A DNA stretch of 13,008 bases, taken from contig JAFLJW010000340.1 of NCBI GenBank assembly GCA_022712815.1, positions 1-13,008 of the forward strand, in the 5' to 3' direction. The position numbers and the translations under genes are program-made. A model generated the notes under the pieces. The model saw nothing but the letters and a program-made list of their open reading frames with translations, made no database searches and was not told the origin of the DNA. Positions 12,869 to 13,008 of the stretch are shown piece after piece (position 1 is the stretch's first letter; every line of letters starts with the position of its first letter). Source of the stretch: Pseudodesulfovibrio sp. (GTDB lineage: Bacteria; Desulfobacterota; Desulfovibrionia; Desulfovibrionales; Desulfovibrionaceae).

Positions 12869-12870
12869 TC

Positions 12871-12900
12871 AAAGGCGCGTTCGCAAAGAACGCGCCTTTT
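12871..12900 (+). terminator. Intrinsic terminator of the SRP RNA gene
   Basis: AAAGGCGCGTTC (12871-12882) pairs perfectly with GAACGCGCCTTT (12888-12899) around a 5-nt loop and runs into TTTTCTTTT. This is a textbook rho-independent terminator for the plus-strand SRP RNA. Confidence 0.93.
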
Positions 12901-12936
12901 CTTTTGCTCAACCCATACGATCAAAAAAAGGCAAAC

Positions 12937-12969
12937 AAAAAGGTCTTACGACATTCGCCGTAAGACCTT
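12937..12969 (-). terminator. Intrinsic terminator of the tRNA gene
   Basis: On the minus strand, AAGGTCTTACG (12969-12959) pairs with CGTAAGACCTT (12950-12940) around an 8-nt loop and is followed by TTTG. It begins 8 nt beyond the 3' CCA end of the tRNA gene. It faces the SRP RNA terminator, so the two short units converge. Confidence 0.85.
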
Positions 12970-12977
12970 GTATATGC

Positions 12978-13008
12978 TGGCGGAGAGGAGAGGATTCGAA
13001 CCTCCGGT
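12978..13008 (-). tRNA. tRNA, 3' part, probably tRNA-Ser (rest outside window)
   Basis: Read on the minus strand the sequence ends ...GGAGG-TTCGAAT-CCTCT-CCTCTCC-G-CCA. This is a T-arm with a 5-bp stem and the invariant TTCGAAT loop, then the 3' acceptor strand (pairing with an expected 5' GGAGAGG), a G discriminator base and an encoded CCA end. A G discriminator with a GGAGAGG acceptor is typical of bacterial tRNA-Ser. The anticodon and variable arm are outside the window, so the identity is inferred. Confidence 0.88.

Noticed and set aside
1..13008. CRISPR arrays, insertion sequences, prophage genes, toxin-antitoxin or defence islands
   Set aside because: No regularly spaced repeats, transposase, integrase or phage-like genes are visible. 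The tRNA gene at the right edge could serve as an integration site, but no attachment repeat is seen in this window.

Overview
The window looks like a chromosomal segment of a mesophilic sulfate-reducing bacterium of the Desulfovibrio/Pseudodesulfovibrio group (Desulfobacterota). This is an inference from protein style: a PaaK-type ligase, a rhodanese-rubrerythrin fusion, a periplasmic DUF4198 protein and an ArsS-like radical SAM protein. A GC-rich intergenic terminator repeat of a kind I associate with this group also fits. Base composition is moderate. I see no phage, transposon or CRISPR sequence, so this is mostly ordinary core and accessory chromosome.

Layout. 1-1434 (+): the 3' end of a phenylacetate-CoA-ligase-type gene, coupled to a DUF456 membrane protein, closed by a double-hairpin terminator repeat. 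1604-3810 (+): threonine synthase (thrC) and the rRNA methyltransferase/hemolysin-like tlyA, 11 nt apart. 3807-4088 (-): a small exported cysteine-rich protein whose stop codon overlaps that of tlyA. 4258-5142 (+): an EamA/DMT exporter, with a 20-bp dyad in front of it. 5180-6007 (-): a rhodanese fused to a ferritin-like diiron domain. 6123-7573 (-): an ECF-type ABC module, ATPase then transmembrane T component, with ATGA overlap and no visible substrate-binding S component. 7699-8859 (-): a FadL/OmpP1 outer-membrane channel with its own terminator and a 17-bp palindrome upstream. 9147-9605 (+): a glycine-rich membrane protein I do not recognise. 9742-10491 (-): an exported DUF4198 protein behind an N14-spaced inverted repeat of NikR-operator geometry. 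10621-11547 (-): a BASS-family transporter. 11645-12592 (-): an ArsS-like radical SAM enzyme. 12781-12900 (+): the 4.5S/SRP RNA with a strong terminator. 12978 to the end (-): the 3' part of a tRNA, probably tRNA-Ser, with its own terminator.

How the parts relate. The window is a set of short, independent transcription units, many closed by recognisable intrinsic terminators. Transport and envelope functions dominate: DMT exporter, ECF module, FadL, BASS and two orphan membrane proteins. The most testable regulatory idea is nickel or cobalt control of the DUF4198 gene; relatives of this protein accompany nickel/cobalt ECF transporters, and an orphan ECF A/T pair lies 2.2 kb away. I found no clear-cut undescribed multi-gene system. 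The best novelty candidates are the small cysteine-rich secreted protein, the ECF ATPase with a degenerate signature motif, and the operator-like palindromes.
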